Assembly (NCBI GenBank): GCA_900549665.1
Contig: URPH01000017.1
Coordinates: forward strand, 1-62,174
Direction: 5' to 3'
DNA from: an uncultured Lachnospiraceae bacterium
GTDB lineage: Bacteria > Bacillota > Clostridia > Lachnospirales > Lachnospiraceae
Length of the DNA stretch: 62,174 nt
Shown here one piece after another: positions 25,775 through 34,901 of this stretch. The notes beneath the pieces are model-generated. The model saw nothing but the letters and a program-made list of their open reading frames with translations. It was not told the origin of the DNA and searched no databases. Position 1 is the stretch's first letter. Each line of letters begins with the position of its first letter. Made by a program: the position numbers and the translations under genes.

Positions 25775-26806
25775 ATGAAGAACAGAGTAACCATTAGGGA
25801 TGTTGCGGCGGCATCTAATGTATCCGTTGCAACAGTATCGTATGTATTAAACGGAAAGAAAAAGGTATCAGAAGAAACGAAGCAGAAGATTCAGGCAGTT
25901 ATTGATGAACTGGGATTTGTACCGGATCTGAATGCACGTGGATTATCCGTAAAGGATACGAAGCTGTTGGGAGTCGTTGTACCACAGACGGAACCAGGCA
26001 GTAAATTGATGTTTCGTAATATATTTTACAGCGAATTGCTTGGAAGTATTGAATATGCAGCAAGACAGCGAGGATATCATGTTATTATTTCTGCTACTGA
26101 TGTAACAGAAGATTATCTTCAACTGATTCAGGAAAGAAATCTTGCCGGGGTAATTATTATTGGCACTTATCAAAATCGGTTTTTCAGTGAATTGAAGACA
26201 TTGGATGTACCGGTTGTGCTGATTGACAGTTATTGTAAATATGATTATTTTCATAAGTTACGGATAGATGATGAGGATTGTTCTTACCGGGCAACAGAGT
26301 TTGTAATTCAGCAGGGACATAAGAAGATTGCATTAGTAACAGGACATCTGAAGGAAGATGGTGTTATGCAGAAGCGTTACAGCGGTTTCTTGCGTGCATT
26401 GCAGAAGAACGGTCTTGCATTCCATCAGGAAAATCTTTATGAAGCTACGGTAGACTATGAAAGTGGCGTGAATGCGGCTGAATGGTTTGTTGATACCAAT
26501 GCAGATATTACAGCAGTTGTTGCAACAGCAGATGTACTTGCAATTGGATTAATGAAAGGTTTTTATGAAAAAGGAATTAAGGTGCCGGAGGATATTTCTG
26601 TTATCGGATTTGATGATTTGGATATTTCCAAATTTACAACTCCCGGGCTTACAACAGTGAAACAGCCTATTTCAGCGAAGGGAGAACGAGCTGTTGAAAT
26701 ATTAATTGAAAACATCGAAGATCCCAAAATGGAGAAGGTAGAAGAAGTATTTCCAGTAAAACTGATTGAAAGACAGAGTGTAAGGAAAAGAATGGAGATC
26801 AAATGA
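25775..26806 (+). CDS. LacI family transcriptional repressor of the alpha-glucoside locus
   Basis: The 343-residue protein has an N-terminal LacI helix-turn-helix (VTIRDVAAASNVSVATVSYV) with hinge helix LNARGLSV, and a periplasmic-binding-like sensor domain ending in DDLDISKFTTPGLTTVKQPI. The ATG at 25775 fits the usual LacI N-terminus; an ATG at 25760 lacks a ribosome binding site. Its stop overlaps the first GH31 gene by four bases. Effector is probably an alpha-glucoside taken up by the downstream importer, by inference from neighbours. Confidence 0.9.
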   Translation: MKNRVTIRDVAAASNVSVATVSYVLNGKKKVSEETKQKIQAVIDELGFVPDLNARGLSVKDTKLLGVVVPQTEPGSKLMFRNIFYSELLGSIEYAARQRGYHVIISATDVTEDYLQLIQERNLAGVIIIGTYQNRFFSELKTLDVPVVLIDSYCKYDYFHKLRIDDEDCSYRATEFVIQQGHKKIALVTGHLKEDGVMQKRYSGFLRALQKNGLAFHQENLYEATVDYESGVNAAEWFVDTNADITAVVATADVLAIGLMKGFYEKGIKVPEDISVIGFDDLDISKFTTPGLTTVKQPISAKGERAVEILIENIEDPKMEKVEEVFPVKLIERQSVRKRMEIK

Positions 26807-28617
26807 TTTATGAAATTATAAAAGGGCAAGGGTATCATAAGAAAATTCCCCTTGGAAATGGATTGCAGGCGCAAGTAGAACGAAAAGCTGGGACACAGCT
26901 GATGGTTCAGACAGATTATCAGGGTGTCTATGGTATTGGAGAGAAATTTGATGCGGTGAATCAGAAGGGCAAAGTGGTAGAAACACAGGTTATTGAGAAA
27001 TTTTGTAATCAGGGAAATATCAGCTACTGTGTTACTCCATTTTTTGTAACAGATACAGGGCTTGGGATTTATATTGATACGAAAAAGAAAACAAAAATTT
27101 CTTTTCAGAACGAAATCCTTTGTGAAATTCCAGAGGAAACACAGATTTATATATTTACCGGGACAATTGGAGATATACTGAAGGATTATATTCATTTGTT
27201 CCAGAAACCACAGTTACCTCCGGAATATGCATTTGGAATCTGGGTATCGGCCAATCACTGGAATTGTGAGGCAGATGTAGAAAGATTACTGGAAGAACTG
27301 GATCAGTATCAATTCCCTGCGAGTGTGGTAGTACTGGAAGCATGGAGTGATGAGGCAACATTCTATATCTGGAACGGGTCAAAATATAAACCAAAGAAAT
27401 CTGCAGAAGGATTTTCTTATGAAGATTTTGATTTCAGTAACAGCAAATATTGGAAAGATCCAAAAGGAATGATTGAAAGGCTTCATCAGAAAGGGAAGAA
27501 GCTGGTGCTTTGGCAGATTCCGGTATTTAAAGGGATGGAACCGGGCAGAGTGTCGGAACAGCTTAATCTTGATAAAGAATATGCAATAGAAAAGGGTCTT
27601 ACAGTAATGAATAAAGATGGAACTCCATATGAGATACCGGATGGAAACTGGTTTGAGGGCTCCTATCTTCCTGATTTTACAAATGAGAAAACGAAGAAAT
27701 TCTGGTTTGCAAAGAGACAATATCTGACGGATATTGGAGTAGATGGATTTAAAACCGATGGAGGAGAATTTATTTATTCCAAAGAAACCATATTTTCAGA
27801 TGGAACATCCGGTGAAGAAGGCAAGAATCAATATTGTCAGGATTACGTGAACGCATACAGCCATTTTATCAATGAAAATCAGGTGTTATTCAGCCGGGCA
27901 GGATACGCAGGGGCTTCCGGTACACCTATTTTGTGGGCAGGCGATCATCAGTCTACAAATGAAGAATTGAAAAGCACTTTAAAAGCAGCACTCTCCAGTG
28001 CAATGAGCGGAATCCTTTTCTGGAGCTTTGATATTGGAGGATTTGCAGGACCACTTCCGAGCATAGATCTTTATCGGCGTTCCACACAGATGGCAGTCTT
28101 TACGCCGATGATGCAATGGCATTCGGAACCGGATGGCGGTCAGTTTAGAGATTTGATGCCCGGGAGTGAGGGTAATAATGAACGAAGCCCGTGGAATATT
28201 GCACTGGTGAACCAACAGCCGGAGTTTATTGATGAAATGCGTTACTGGCATATGCTTCGGGAAAATCTGCTACCCTATATTTATGAATCAGCAAAGACTG
28301 CAGTACAGGAAAGCAGACCCATGATGCGTCCTTTGATTTATGATTTTCAGACCGATCAAAATGTGATTGATCTGGAGGATGAATATCTGTTTGGTGATGA
28401 ATTATTAATTGCCCCTTTTATAGAAGAGAACATAACAACCAGAAAGGTATATTTACCAGAGGGACAATGGTATGACTTTTTTACAAATAAGTGTTACGAA
28501 GGAAAGCAATGGTATATTTCCGATGAAGAATCCAGAATGCCGGTATATGTGAAGTCGGGAGCATCCATTCCGATGAAGCAGGATGGAGAAATCAGAATTT
28601 TCCATTACGGAAAATAA
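26803..28617 (+). CDS. Glycoside hydrolase family 31
   Basis: The 604-residue GH31 enzyme has an N-terminal beta domain, a TIM barrel and C-terminal beta domains. Asp319 in GFKTDGGE is the predicted nucleophile and Asp381 in WAGDHQSTNEE the acid/base. GIWVSANHWNCEADVERLL marks the start of the barrel. There is no signal peptide, so it works on imported substrate. GH31 includes alpha-glucosidases and alpha-xylosidases; I cannot separate these by eye, and this sequence differs strongly from the second GH31 gene downstream. It is translationally coupled to lacI (ATGA overlap) and lies before the ABC importer genes. Confidence 0.9.
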   Translation: MIYEIIKGQGYHKKIPLGNGLQAQVERKAGTQLMVQTDYQGVYGIGEKFDAVNQKGKVVETQVIEKFCNQGNISYCVTPFFVTDTGLGIYIDTKKKTKISFQNEILCEIPEETQIYIFTGTIGDILKDYIHLFQKPQLPPEYAFGIWVSANHWNCEADVERLLEELDQYQFPASVVVLEAWSDEATFYIWNGSKYKPKKSAEGFSYEDFDFSNSKYWKDPKGMIERLHQKGKKLVLWQIPVFKGMEPGRVSEQLNLDKEYAIEKGLTVMNKDGTPYEIPDGNWFEGSYLPDFTNEKTKKFWFAKRQYLTDIGVDGFKTDGGEFIYSKETIFSDGTSGEEGKNQYCQDYVNAYSHFINENQVLFSRAGYAGASGTPILWAGDHQSTNEELKSTLKAALSSAMSGILFWSFDIGGFAGPLPSIDLYRRSTQMAVFTPMMQWHSEPDGGQFRDLMPGSEGNNERSPWNIALVNQQPEFIDEMRYWHMLRENLLPYIYESAKTAVQESRPMMRPLIYDFQTDQNVIDLEDEYLFGDELLIAPFIEENITTRKVYLPEGQWYDFFTNKCYEGKQWYISDEESRMPVYVKSGASIPMKQDGEIRIFHYGK

Positions 28618-28687
28618 AATGATTTTGTAGAAAGGGGATGATCTGAAGAATATAATTTTTGAATTCATACAGTAAAAATATACGAGG

Positions 28688-28699
28688 TTAACCGTTTAA
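28688..28699 (+). promoter_or_regulatory. Second LacI-type operator upstream of the binding-protein gene
   Basis: TTAACCGTTTAA differs by one base from the lacI operator core TTAACCGGTTAA and keeps the central CG. It lies 25 bases before the binding-protein start codon. A weak TTGAAT lies at 28659-28664 upstream. It links the importer to the LacI protein. Confidence 0.7.
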
Positions 28700-28723
28700 A
28701 ATCAAAAAAGAGAGGATACCGTT

Positions 28724-30058
28724 ATGAAAAGAAAATTAATATCACTTTTATTGACCGGAGTATTGGCGGTTTCTATGTTGGCAGGCTGTGGAAGTACAGA
28801 GAACAATAACACATCACAGAGCCAGACAACGGAAGACGCCAAGACAGAAGAGGCAGACATACAGGGAACCGTTGATCTTGCAAATACGGAGACACCGCAG
28901 GAGGATGTGGAAATTACCTATGCAAACTTTAATGCTTTGGGCGGTAACGAGGAAACACTTCAGAAAATGTATGAGGCATTTCATGAGGAATATCCCAATA
29001 TTACGGTGAATATTGAGAGCATAGGATATGATGATTATTTTACCCAGATGCAAACAAGAGTAGCTGGTGGTACAGCACCGGACTGTTATGAACTGAATAT
29101 TGAAAATTTTGCAGCATATGCCAATAAGGGTGTGTTGGCAGAACTGACAGGAATTGATGTAAGTGGTTATAATGAAACGGCATTGAATGCTTTTGCAGTA
29201 AATGGCAAACAGTATGGAGTACCCGGAAATTTTTCTAATGTAGTATTAATTTATAACAAGGATTTATTCGATCAGGCAGGAGTTTCTTATCCTACCAATG
29301 ATTGGACATGGGATGATGCTATGGAAGCCTGTGATAAAATCAGTGCACTTGGTGATGATATCTATGGCATTTATCAGCCAATTACATTCAATGAGTTTTT
29401 CAAGGTTGCAGCACAGTATGGTGGTAGTGTTTTAAATGCAGATAAAACAGAATTTACCATTAATTCTGAAGAAAATTTAAAGGCAGCAACCATGATAATC
29501 AGTAAAGTAACAGATACCAATGTCCAGCCCACAGAGGCACAGATGGGTGGAATGGGTGACTGGGACCTGTTCGAAAGCGGAAGACTTGGTATGATTCCGA
29601 CTGGTATCTGGGCATTTAATACTTTTGCAGATGCATGTGATTTTAACTGGGATATTTGTGTAGAACCCGGTGGAACACAGAAAGCCACTCATTTCTTTAG
29701 TAATGCGCTTGTTGTAAATGCAGACAGTGACAAGAAGGAAGCAGCAGCAACCTGGATTAACTGGCTTGCATCCAGTGACACGGCTGCCCAGATGAGAATT
29801 GAAGCCGGATGGGATCTCCCTGCTATTAATAACGAAGAAGTACTTTCCGGATATCTGAAGCTGACGCCTCCGGAAAATCGACAGGCTGTATTTGATTCCT
29901 TAAATTATCTTACAGTTGCGCCGATTATTGAAGATTATTCTTTAATGTCTGATATTATTACAGATAAGTTAAGCCTTGCCGCAACTGGAGAAATTACCGT
30001 TCAGGAAGCACTGGATCAGGCACAGGAAGAATGTACCGCACAAATTAAATTACAGTAG
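28724..30058 (+). CDS. ABC sugar importer, extracellular solute-binding lipoprotein (family 1)
   Basis: The 444-residue protein has a lipoprotein signal peptide (KRKLISLLLTGVLAVSML then lipobox LAGC), an acidic and serine-rich linker, and a family 1 binding domain with TQMQTRVAGGTAPDCYELN. The mature protein is anchored by a lipid to the membrane and delivers sugar to the permeases encoded next. The start follows AGAGAGGA. Context with two GH31 enzymes suggests an alpha-linked oligosaccharide such as isomaltose; this is inference. Confidence 0.92.
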   Translation: MKRKLISLLLTGVLAVSMLAGCGSTENNNTSQSQTTEDAKTEEADIQGTVDLANTETPQEDVEITYANFNALGGNEETLQKMYEAFHEEYPNITVNIESIGYDDYFTQMQTRVAGGTAPDCYELNIENFAAYANKGVLAELTGIDVSGYNETALNAFAVNGKQYGVPGNFSNVVLIYNKDLFDQAGVSYPTNDWTWDDAMEACDKISALGDDIYGIYQPITFNEFFKVAAQYGGSVLNADKTEFTINSEENLKAATMIISKVTDTNVQPTEAQMGGMGDWDLFESGRLGMIPTGIWAFNTFADACDFNWDICVEPGGTQKATHFFSNALVVNADSDKKEAAATWINWLASSDTAAQMRIEAGWDLPAINNEEVLSGYLKLTPPENRQAVFDSLNYLTVAPIIEDYSLMSDIITDKLSLAATGEITVQEALDQAQEECTAQIKLQ

Positions 30059-30080
30059 ATAGTAACTTAAAGACAGGGAA

Positions 30081-30111
30081 TCTGCCGCGGAGGGCTTACC
30101 AATGCGGCAGA
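30081..30111 (+). terminator. Intergenic hairpin between binding protein and permease
   Basis: TCTGCCGC (30081-30088) and GCGGCAGA (30104-30111) form a stem without a T run. It probably stabilises the upstream mRNA end or partly stops transcription, giving more binding protein than permease. Confidence 0.55.
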
Positions 30112-30135
30112 ACTCCTCATATGATAGGAAAGAGC

Positions 30136-31041
30136 ATGAATACAAAGAAACGGAAAAGAGCTTTAAAGAATACAATCCCATTTATGCTTCCAAGCTTTCT
30201 TGGAATGATTGTTTTCAGTCTGCTTCCAATCATCAGTTCAATAGCAATCAGCTTTACGAACTGGAATGGTCTGGATAAATTGTCTTATCAGACATTAACA
30301 GAGAATTTTATCTTTCTCGATAATTATAAGCAGATTCTTGGTACATCGGAGTTTTGGAAGGTATTGGGACATACCTGTTACTACATTGTGTTATATATTC
30401 CCCTAGTGTTGGTGATGTCTTTACTGATTGCCTCGATACTGAACAAAAATATGAAAGGAATCACCGTTTTCCGGGTAATGTATTATATACCGGTGCTGAC
30501 TTCCTGGGTGGCAGCCAGTCTGATCTGGAAATGGGTGTTAAGTCCCCAGTATGGAATCTTGAATCAATTGCTGGGATATATCGGAATATCCGGACCGGGA
30601 TGGTTGACAGATAAAATATGGGCTATGCCGGCAATAGTACTTGCTTCTGTGTGGAAAGATATGGGCTTTTACGGTTTATTTCTTTTATCCGGATTAAAAG
30701 CGATTGATATCGGATATTATGAAGCAGCAACTGTAGATGGTGCCGGAAAAATGAAACGATTTTTCTCTATTACGCTGCCATTGCTTAGTCCATCCATGTT
30801 TTTCTGTATTATTATGGCGTTAATCAATGCATTTCAGTTGTTCCCACAGGTGCAGATTATGACCGAGGGAGGACCAAACGGAGCAACACAGGTCATGGTA
30901 GAGAGAATTTATACCTATGGATTTAAGTATTTCAGGATGGGGTATGCCTCCGCATATTCCTGGCTGTTGTTTGTGATTATCTTTGCTCTTACATTAATTC
31001 AGATGAAATTACAGAATAAGTGGGTACATTATGAATCGTAG
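30136..31041 (+). CDS. ABC sugar importer permease, MalF/UgpA-like
   Basis: The 301-residue protein has six membrane segments and the binding-protein-dependent permease loop YYEAATVDGAGKMKRFFSIT (EAA-x3-G motif). ATG 30136 lies just after AGGAAAG; ATG 30121 is in frame but has no ribosome binding site. It overlaps the second permease gene by 11 bases. The two form the channel of the importer. No ATPase gene is present, so a shared MsmK-type ATPase elsewhere is likely. Confidence 0.9.
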   Translation: MNTKKRKRALKNTIPFMLPSFLGMIVFSLLPIISSIAISFTNWNGLDKLSYQTLTENFIFLDNYKQILGTSEFWKVLGHTCYYIVLYIPLVLVMSLLIASILNKNMKGITVFRVMYYIPVLTSWVAASLIWKWVLSPQYGILNQLLGYIGISGPGWLTDKIWAMPAIVLASVWKDMGFYGLFLLSGLKAIDIGYYEAATVDGAGKMKRFFSITLPLLSPSMFFCIIMALINAFQLFPQVQIMTEGGPNGATQVMVERIYTYGFKYFRMGYASAYSWLLFVIIFALTLIQMKLQNKWVHYES

Positions 31042-31867
31042 TAAACTTAGTGAAAAAATAAAACTTATATGGAATTATATTTTAGCCTGCCTCATTGCGG
31101 TAATTGTGATGATTCCATTCTTATGGATGCTGTCAACCTCTTTTAAAAGCAAAGGGGCATTAATGCAGATTCCGATTGAATGGATTCCAAAGGAACCAAC
31201 CTGGGACAGCTATAAGATGGTTTTCTCGAGATTCCCTTTTTTAAGAGCAATCTTAAACAGCTTTTTGATTACCTGCAGTTATACAGTGGTTACCATTTTA
31301 TCGGCATCTATGGCGGCATTTGCATTTACCAAAATACAGTTTCCTTATGCCAATATCGTATTCAAATTATATCTGGCATCCATGATGATCCCTACACAGG
31401 TAACCATGATTCCTTTGTTTGTTGTCATGAACAATCTTGGACTGATTAATACCTATCCAAGTGTGATTCTTCCATCCCTGTTCCGGGCATTTGCCGTCTT
31501 TATGTTGGTACAGCAGATGCGTGGAATCCCCAATGATTATATGGAGGCGGCTGAATTGGACGGAGCCGGTTTGTTCCGGATCTATTGGACGGTGATTTTA
31601 CCACTTATCAAATCAGCAATTGCGACACTGACGATTACGACTTTTATGGAAAGCTGGAACGATTATTTATGGCCTCTTTTGATGCTGAATGATAAAAACA
31701 AAATGACACTGACATTGGCATTAAACAGCTTGAACGGGCAGTATGGAACAGAGTATAATATTTTAATGGCAGGCAGCCTGCTTTCTATAATACCGATTAT
31801 TATAATTTACACTCTTGCGCAAAAATACTTTAAGGAAGGATTAATGGCTGGTGGAGTGAAGGGCTAG
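31031..31867 (+). CDS. ABC sugar importer permease, MalG/UgpE-like
   Basis: The 278-residue protein has six membrane segments and the EAA loop YMEAAELDGAGLFRIYWTVI, typical of MalG-type permeases. It partners the preceding permease, to which it is translationally coupled. The C-terminus ends in EGLMAGGVKG, the usual ending of this family. The second GH31 gene starts 15 bases later. Confidence 0.92.
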   Translation: MNRSKLSEKIKLIWNYILACLIAVIVMIPFLWMLSTSFKSKGALMQIPIEWIPKEPTWDSYKMVFSRFPFLRAILNSFLITCSYTVVTILSASMAAFAFTKIQFPYANIVFKLYLASMMIPTQVTMIPLFVVMNNLGLINTYPSVILPSLFRAFAVFMLVQQMRGIPNDYMEAAELDGAGLFRIYWTVILPLIKSAIATLTITTFMESWNDYLWPLLMLNDKNKMTLTLALNSLNGQYGTEYNILMAGSLLSIIPIIIIYTLAQKYFKEGLMAGGVKG

Positions 31868-31882
31868 TCAGGAGATGGAACG

Positions 31883-33877
31883 ATGGTAAGAAAATATATC
31901 TTTGGAGAACCGATTGAAACAGATGCTGTGGTAAATGAGATTGCCTCCTCTGCATGGAGCGATGGTGTTTTTCAGAAAAAGGAAGACGGTTTTCATTATT
32001 CCTTGAAAGCGGATGAAATCGTGTACGGACTGGGAGAAAATGTGCGTGGCATCAACAAGAGGGGCTGGCGTTACATCAGCAACTGCAGCGATAATCCGAA
32101 TCACTGCGAGAATACCAATTCCCTGTATGGGGCACACAACTTCATTATGGTGGGTGACGGAGTGCATGAAAACTATGGCCTGTTTGTGGACACGCCGAGC
32201 AGGGTGACCTTCGATATTGGTTATACCGATATTGATGATCTTTGCATTTCCATGGAAGAGGAGAACTATAAAATTTATCTGATTGAGGCAGCTTCCTACA
32301 GGGATGTAGTGAAGGAATTTCGAGAACTGATCGGAAGAAGTTATATTGCACCCCGCTGGGCATTTGGTTATGGGCAGAGTCGTTGGAGCTATGACACGGC
32401 AGAGGAAGTGCGTGAAGTGGCAGCGGAATATAAAAAGCATAACATTCCCATTGACAGTATCTATCTGGACATTGATTATATGGAGCGGTATAAGGACTTT
32501 ACGATTAACCGGGACAGCTTCGCTGATTTTGAAGAGCTTGTCGAAGAGATGAGGAAGGAAAACATTCATCTCGTTCCCATTATTGATGGTGGTGTAAAAA
32601 AGGAAGATAGCTATGACGTCTACGAAGAAGGTAAGGCGAACGGCTACTTTTGCAAGGATGAAAACGGGGAAGACTTTGTTATTGGAGTATGGCCCGGTAA
32701 GTGCTGCTTTCCGGATATGCTTGATGATAAGGCAAGACAGTGGTTTGGCGATAAGTACCGGATTCTGATTGACAAGGGAATTGACGGCTTCTGGAATGAT
32801 ATGAATGAGCCTGCGATCTTTTATTCCGAAAAGCATCTGAAAGAGGTCTTTGAGAAAATGGAAGACTATAAGAAGATGAACCTTGACGTGAATACCTTTT
32901 TCGAAATGACAGGAATGATTGGAGGCATCTGCAATAATCCGGAGGATTATGCTTCGTTTTACCATAATTATAAAGGAAGGCGTTACCGTCACGATCAGGT
33001 GCATAACCTGTTTGGCTATTATATGACGAGATCTGCTTCCGAGGCATTTGAGCGTTATGTGCCGGAAAAGAGAATTCTGTTGTTTTCCAGAGCATCCTAT
33101 ATCGGCATGCACCGGTTCGGAGGAATCTGGCAGGGAGATAATGCGTCCTGGTGGTCGCATTTGAAGATGAATGTGAAGATGATGCCCTCTTTGAATATGT
33201 GCGGCTTTTTATATACCGGAGCGGATGTCGGTGGATTTGGTGCAGATGCAACCGAAGATCTGGTATTACGGTGGCTGGAATTTGCAGTGTTTACACCGCT
33301 TTTACGGAATCATTCGGCAAGAGGAACCAGAAGACAGGAGGTATACCGTTTCTCCCATGTGGAGAAGTTTGCAGACGTGATCGGCGTGCGGTATCAGATT
33401 CTTCCATATATTTACAGCGAATATATGAAGGCGGCGCTGCAAAATACAATGATGTTCAATCCGTTAGCGTTCCTTTATGGTGAGGATACAATGGCCGTAC
33501 AGGTGGAGGATCAGCTTTTCATCGGGGAAAATGTCATGGTGGCACCGGTCTGCGAGCAGAATGTATCAGGCAGAATCGTATATTTCCCGGAAAGAATGAA
33601 GCAGCTCATTTTCAAAAATGGTATTGTGGAAGAGGGAAAAGTGTACGAAAAAGGCTTTTCGTATGTGGAAATGCCAATGGGAACCGTGCATGTTTTCTTA
33701 AGGGAAGGATATCTGTTCCCGGTGGCAAAAGGCGGAAAGTGTGTCGAAGATGTTGATTTTGAAGACCTGACGCTGTATTCTTTTGGAGAAGAGATAAAAC
33801 CGTACGAGTACTATCTGGATGATGGCGAAACGAAAGATTTTACAATCGAATCCCATATCCGTATGTTAAGCTGCTGA
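31883..33877 (+). CDS. Glycoside hydrolase family 31, alpha-glucosidase similar to Ro-alphaG1
   Basis: The 664-residue protein has Asp306 in GFWNDMNEPAIF as nucleophile and Asp419 in GIWQGDNASWWSHL as acid/base, the classic alpha-glucosidase motifs of GH31. From memory it lines up along its whole length with the Blautia obeum alpha-glucosidase Ro-alphaG1, which prefers isomaltose; Trp168 in QSRWSYD lies where that enzyme has the tryptophan linked to specificity. There is no signal peptide. The start follows CAGGAGATGG. It ends the LacI-controlled locus and probably cleaves imported alpha-1,6 or alpha-1,4 glucosides. Confidence 0.92.
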   Translation: MVRKYIFGEPIETDAVVNEIASSAWSDGVFQKKEDGFHYSLKADEIVYGLGENVRGINKRGWRYISNCSDNPNHCENTNSLYGAHNFIMVGDGVHENYGLFVDTPSRVTFDIGYTDIDDLCISMEEENYKIYLIEAASYRDVVKEFRELIGRSYIAPRWAFGYGQSRWSYDTAEEVREVAAEYKKHNIPIDSIYLDIDYMERYKDFTINRDSFADFEELVEEMRKENIHLVPIIDGGVKKEDSYDVYEEGKANGYFCKDENGEDFVIGVWPGKCCFPDMLDDKARQWFGDKYRILIDKGIDGFWNDMNEPAIFYSEKHLKEVFEKMEDYKKMNLDVNTFFEMTGMIGGICNNPEDYASFYHNYKGRRYRHDQVHNLFGYYMTRSASEAFERYVPEKRILLFSRASYIGMHRFGGIWQGDNASWWSHLKMNVKMMPSLNMCGFLYTGADVGGFGADATEDLVLRWLEFAVFTPLLRNHSARGTRRQEVYRFSHVEKFADVIGVRYQILPYIYSEYMKAALQNTMMFNPLAFLYGEDTMAVQVEDQLFIGENVMVAPVCEQNVSGRIVYFPERMKQLIFKNGIVEEGKVYEKGFSYVEMPMGTVHVFLREGYLFPVAKGGKCVEDVDFEDLTLYSFGEEIKPYEYYLDDGETKDFTIESHIRMLSC

Positions 33878-33927
33878 AATTCCGGAAGGCTGGCAGCAGG
33901 TTTTGTCAGCGGAAGGGAGTTAAAGCG

Positions 33928-34395
33928 ATGAGTGAAACCATAGTAACTTTGAAAAAGGGCGAAGGCCGGACACTGAAAGCCGGCGGTATGTGGGTTTTTG
34001 ATAACGAAATTGAGAGCATCACCGGAAGATTTGAGAATGGAAGCATCGTAACCGTACATGATTTTGACGGCTATCCGATGGGAAGAGGCTTCATTAATCA
34101 GAATTCCAGGATCCGTATCCGTCTGATGACGAGAAATGTCCATCAGGAAATCGACCACGAATTTTTAAGGGAACGCGTGAAGACCGCATGGGAATATCGG
34201 AAGAAAGCTGTCGATACCGGAAGCTGCCGTGTGATTTTCGGTGAGGCAGATTTTTTACCGGGACTTGTGATTGACAAGTTTTCGGATGTGCTGGTGGAAT
34301 TCCGTACCCAGGCTCCGGATCATCCGATTCTTTGGGCGGCGGATGAATCGTACTATTTGAAATTTTACATTTTTCAGGTGGTAGATGAGAAGTAA
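33928..34395 (+). pseudogene. Truncated RlmI-like rRNA methyltransferase fused to unrelated tail
   Basis: Residues 1-120 match the N-terminal PUA and linker region of class I rRNA methyltransferases (GEGRTLKAGGMWVFDNEI, RGFINQNSRIRIRLM, then LPGLVIDKFSDVLV). A full protein is about 390-400 residues, with an SAM-binding domain that is missing here. After DVLV the sequence continues in frame with about 30 unrelated residues (PDHPILWAADESYYLKFY) and stops. This looks like a deletion or recombination joining two genes. It follows the GH31 gene by 50 bases and has GGAAGGGAG upstream, but cannot methylate. Confidence 0.75.
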
Positions 34396-34901
34396 CGGCT
34401 GGAAAGTGGAGGGAATGCTTGATTTATAAGGGATGGAAGGCAATTGATGTTTACAGAGAAAACCTCGTAAAGTATCGTAAAATATCACAAAACCGTGATT
34501 CAAAGTGGTAAGAAAAGTGGTAGGTCTGAGTGGTAAGCATCTGAAATGTAACGCGTGGTAAGTTTATTGGAAAACGGTATGTTCTATTTGAATGATAATG
34601 AGGAATGAACAAAAGGCTAACCATGGACTAACAAAGAACTAACCACACGTATCTTTCTTTTTCAAATAAGAGATGGTATTATTATTGTGGCAAGAAAAAC
34701 GACTTATAAAAGTTACAAATATATACGGAATGACTACGGTTTGACTACGGTATTGAGACTTTTTTTGAAAAGGAAGTTATGATATTATTATCATGGAAGT
34801 AATGAACAGAGAGTAATCGAGAAAATTCGGTTGCTCTTTTTTTGTTGTGAAGGGGTTTGCATGTGCTATAATATAAGTATCTAAAAAGGCGGTGGATACT
34901 T
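34396..34901 (+). other. 506-base noncoding scar region before the decayed transposase
   Basis: There is no open frame of note. GTGGTAAG occurs several times between 34507 and 34562, and GACTACGG is repeated near 34731 and 34744. AGAGTAATCGA/TCGGTTGCTCT at 34810-34837 with a following T run is a probable terminator. TATAAT at 34868 may belong to the transposase promoter. The rest looks like eroded coding sequence from the truncated methyltransferase neighbourhood; no product was recognised. Confidence 0.5.
34810..34843 (+). terminator. Probable terminator upstream of the decayed transposase
   Basis: AGAGTAATCGA (34810-34820) pairs with TCGGTTGCTCT (34827-34837), with G-T pairs, followed by seven T. 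Confidence 0.6.

Noticed and set aside
31868..33160. 430-residue minus-strand open frame
   Set aside because: It lies fully opposite the GH31 gene, has no ribosome binding site and no family resemblance; it is a shadow of coding bias.
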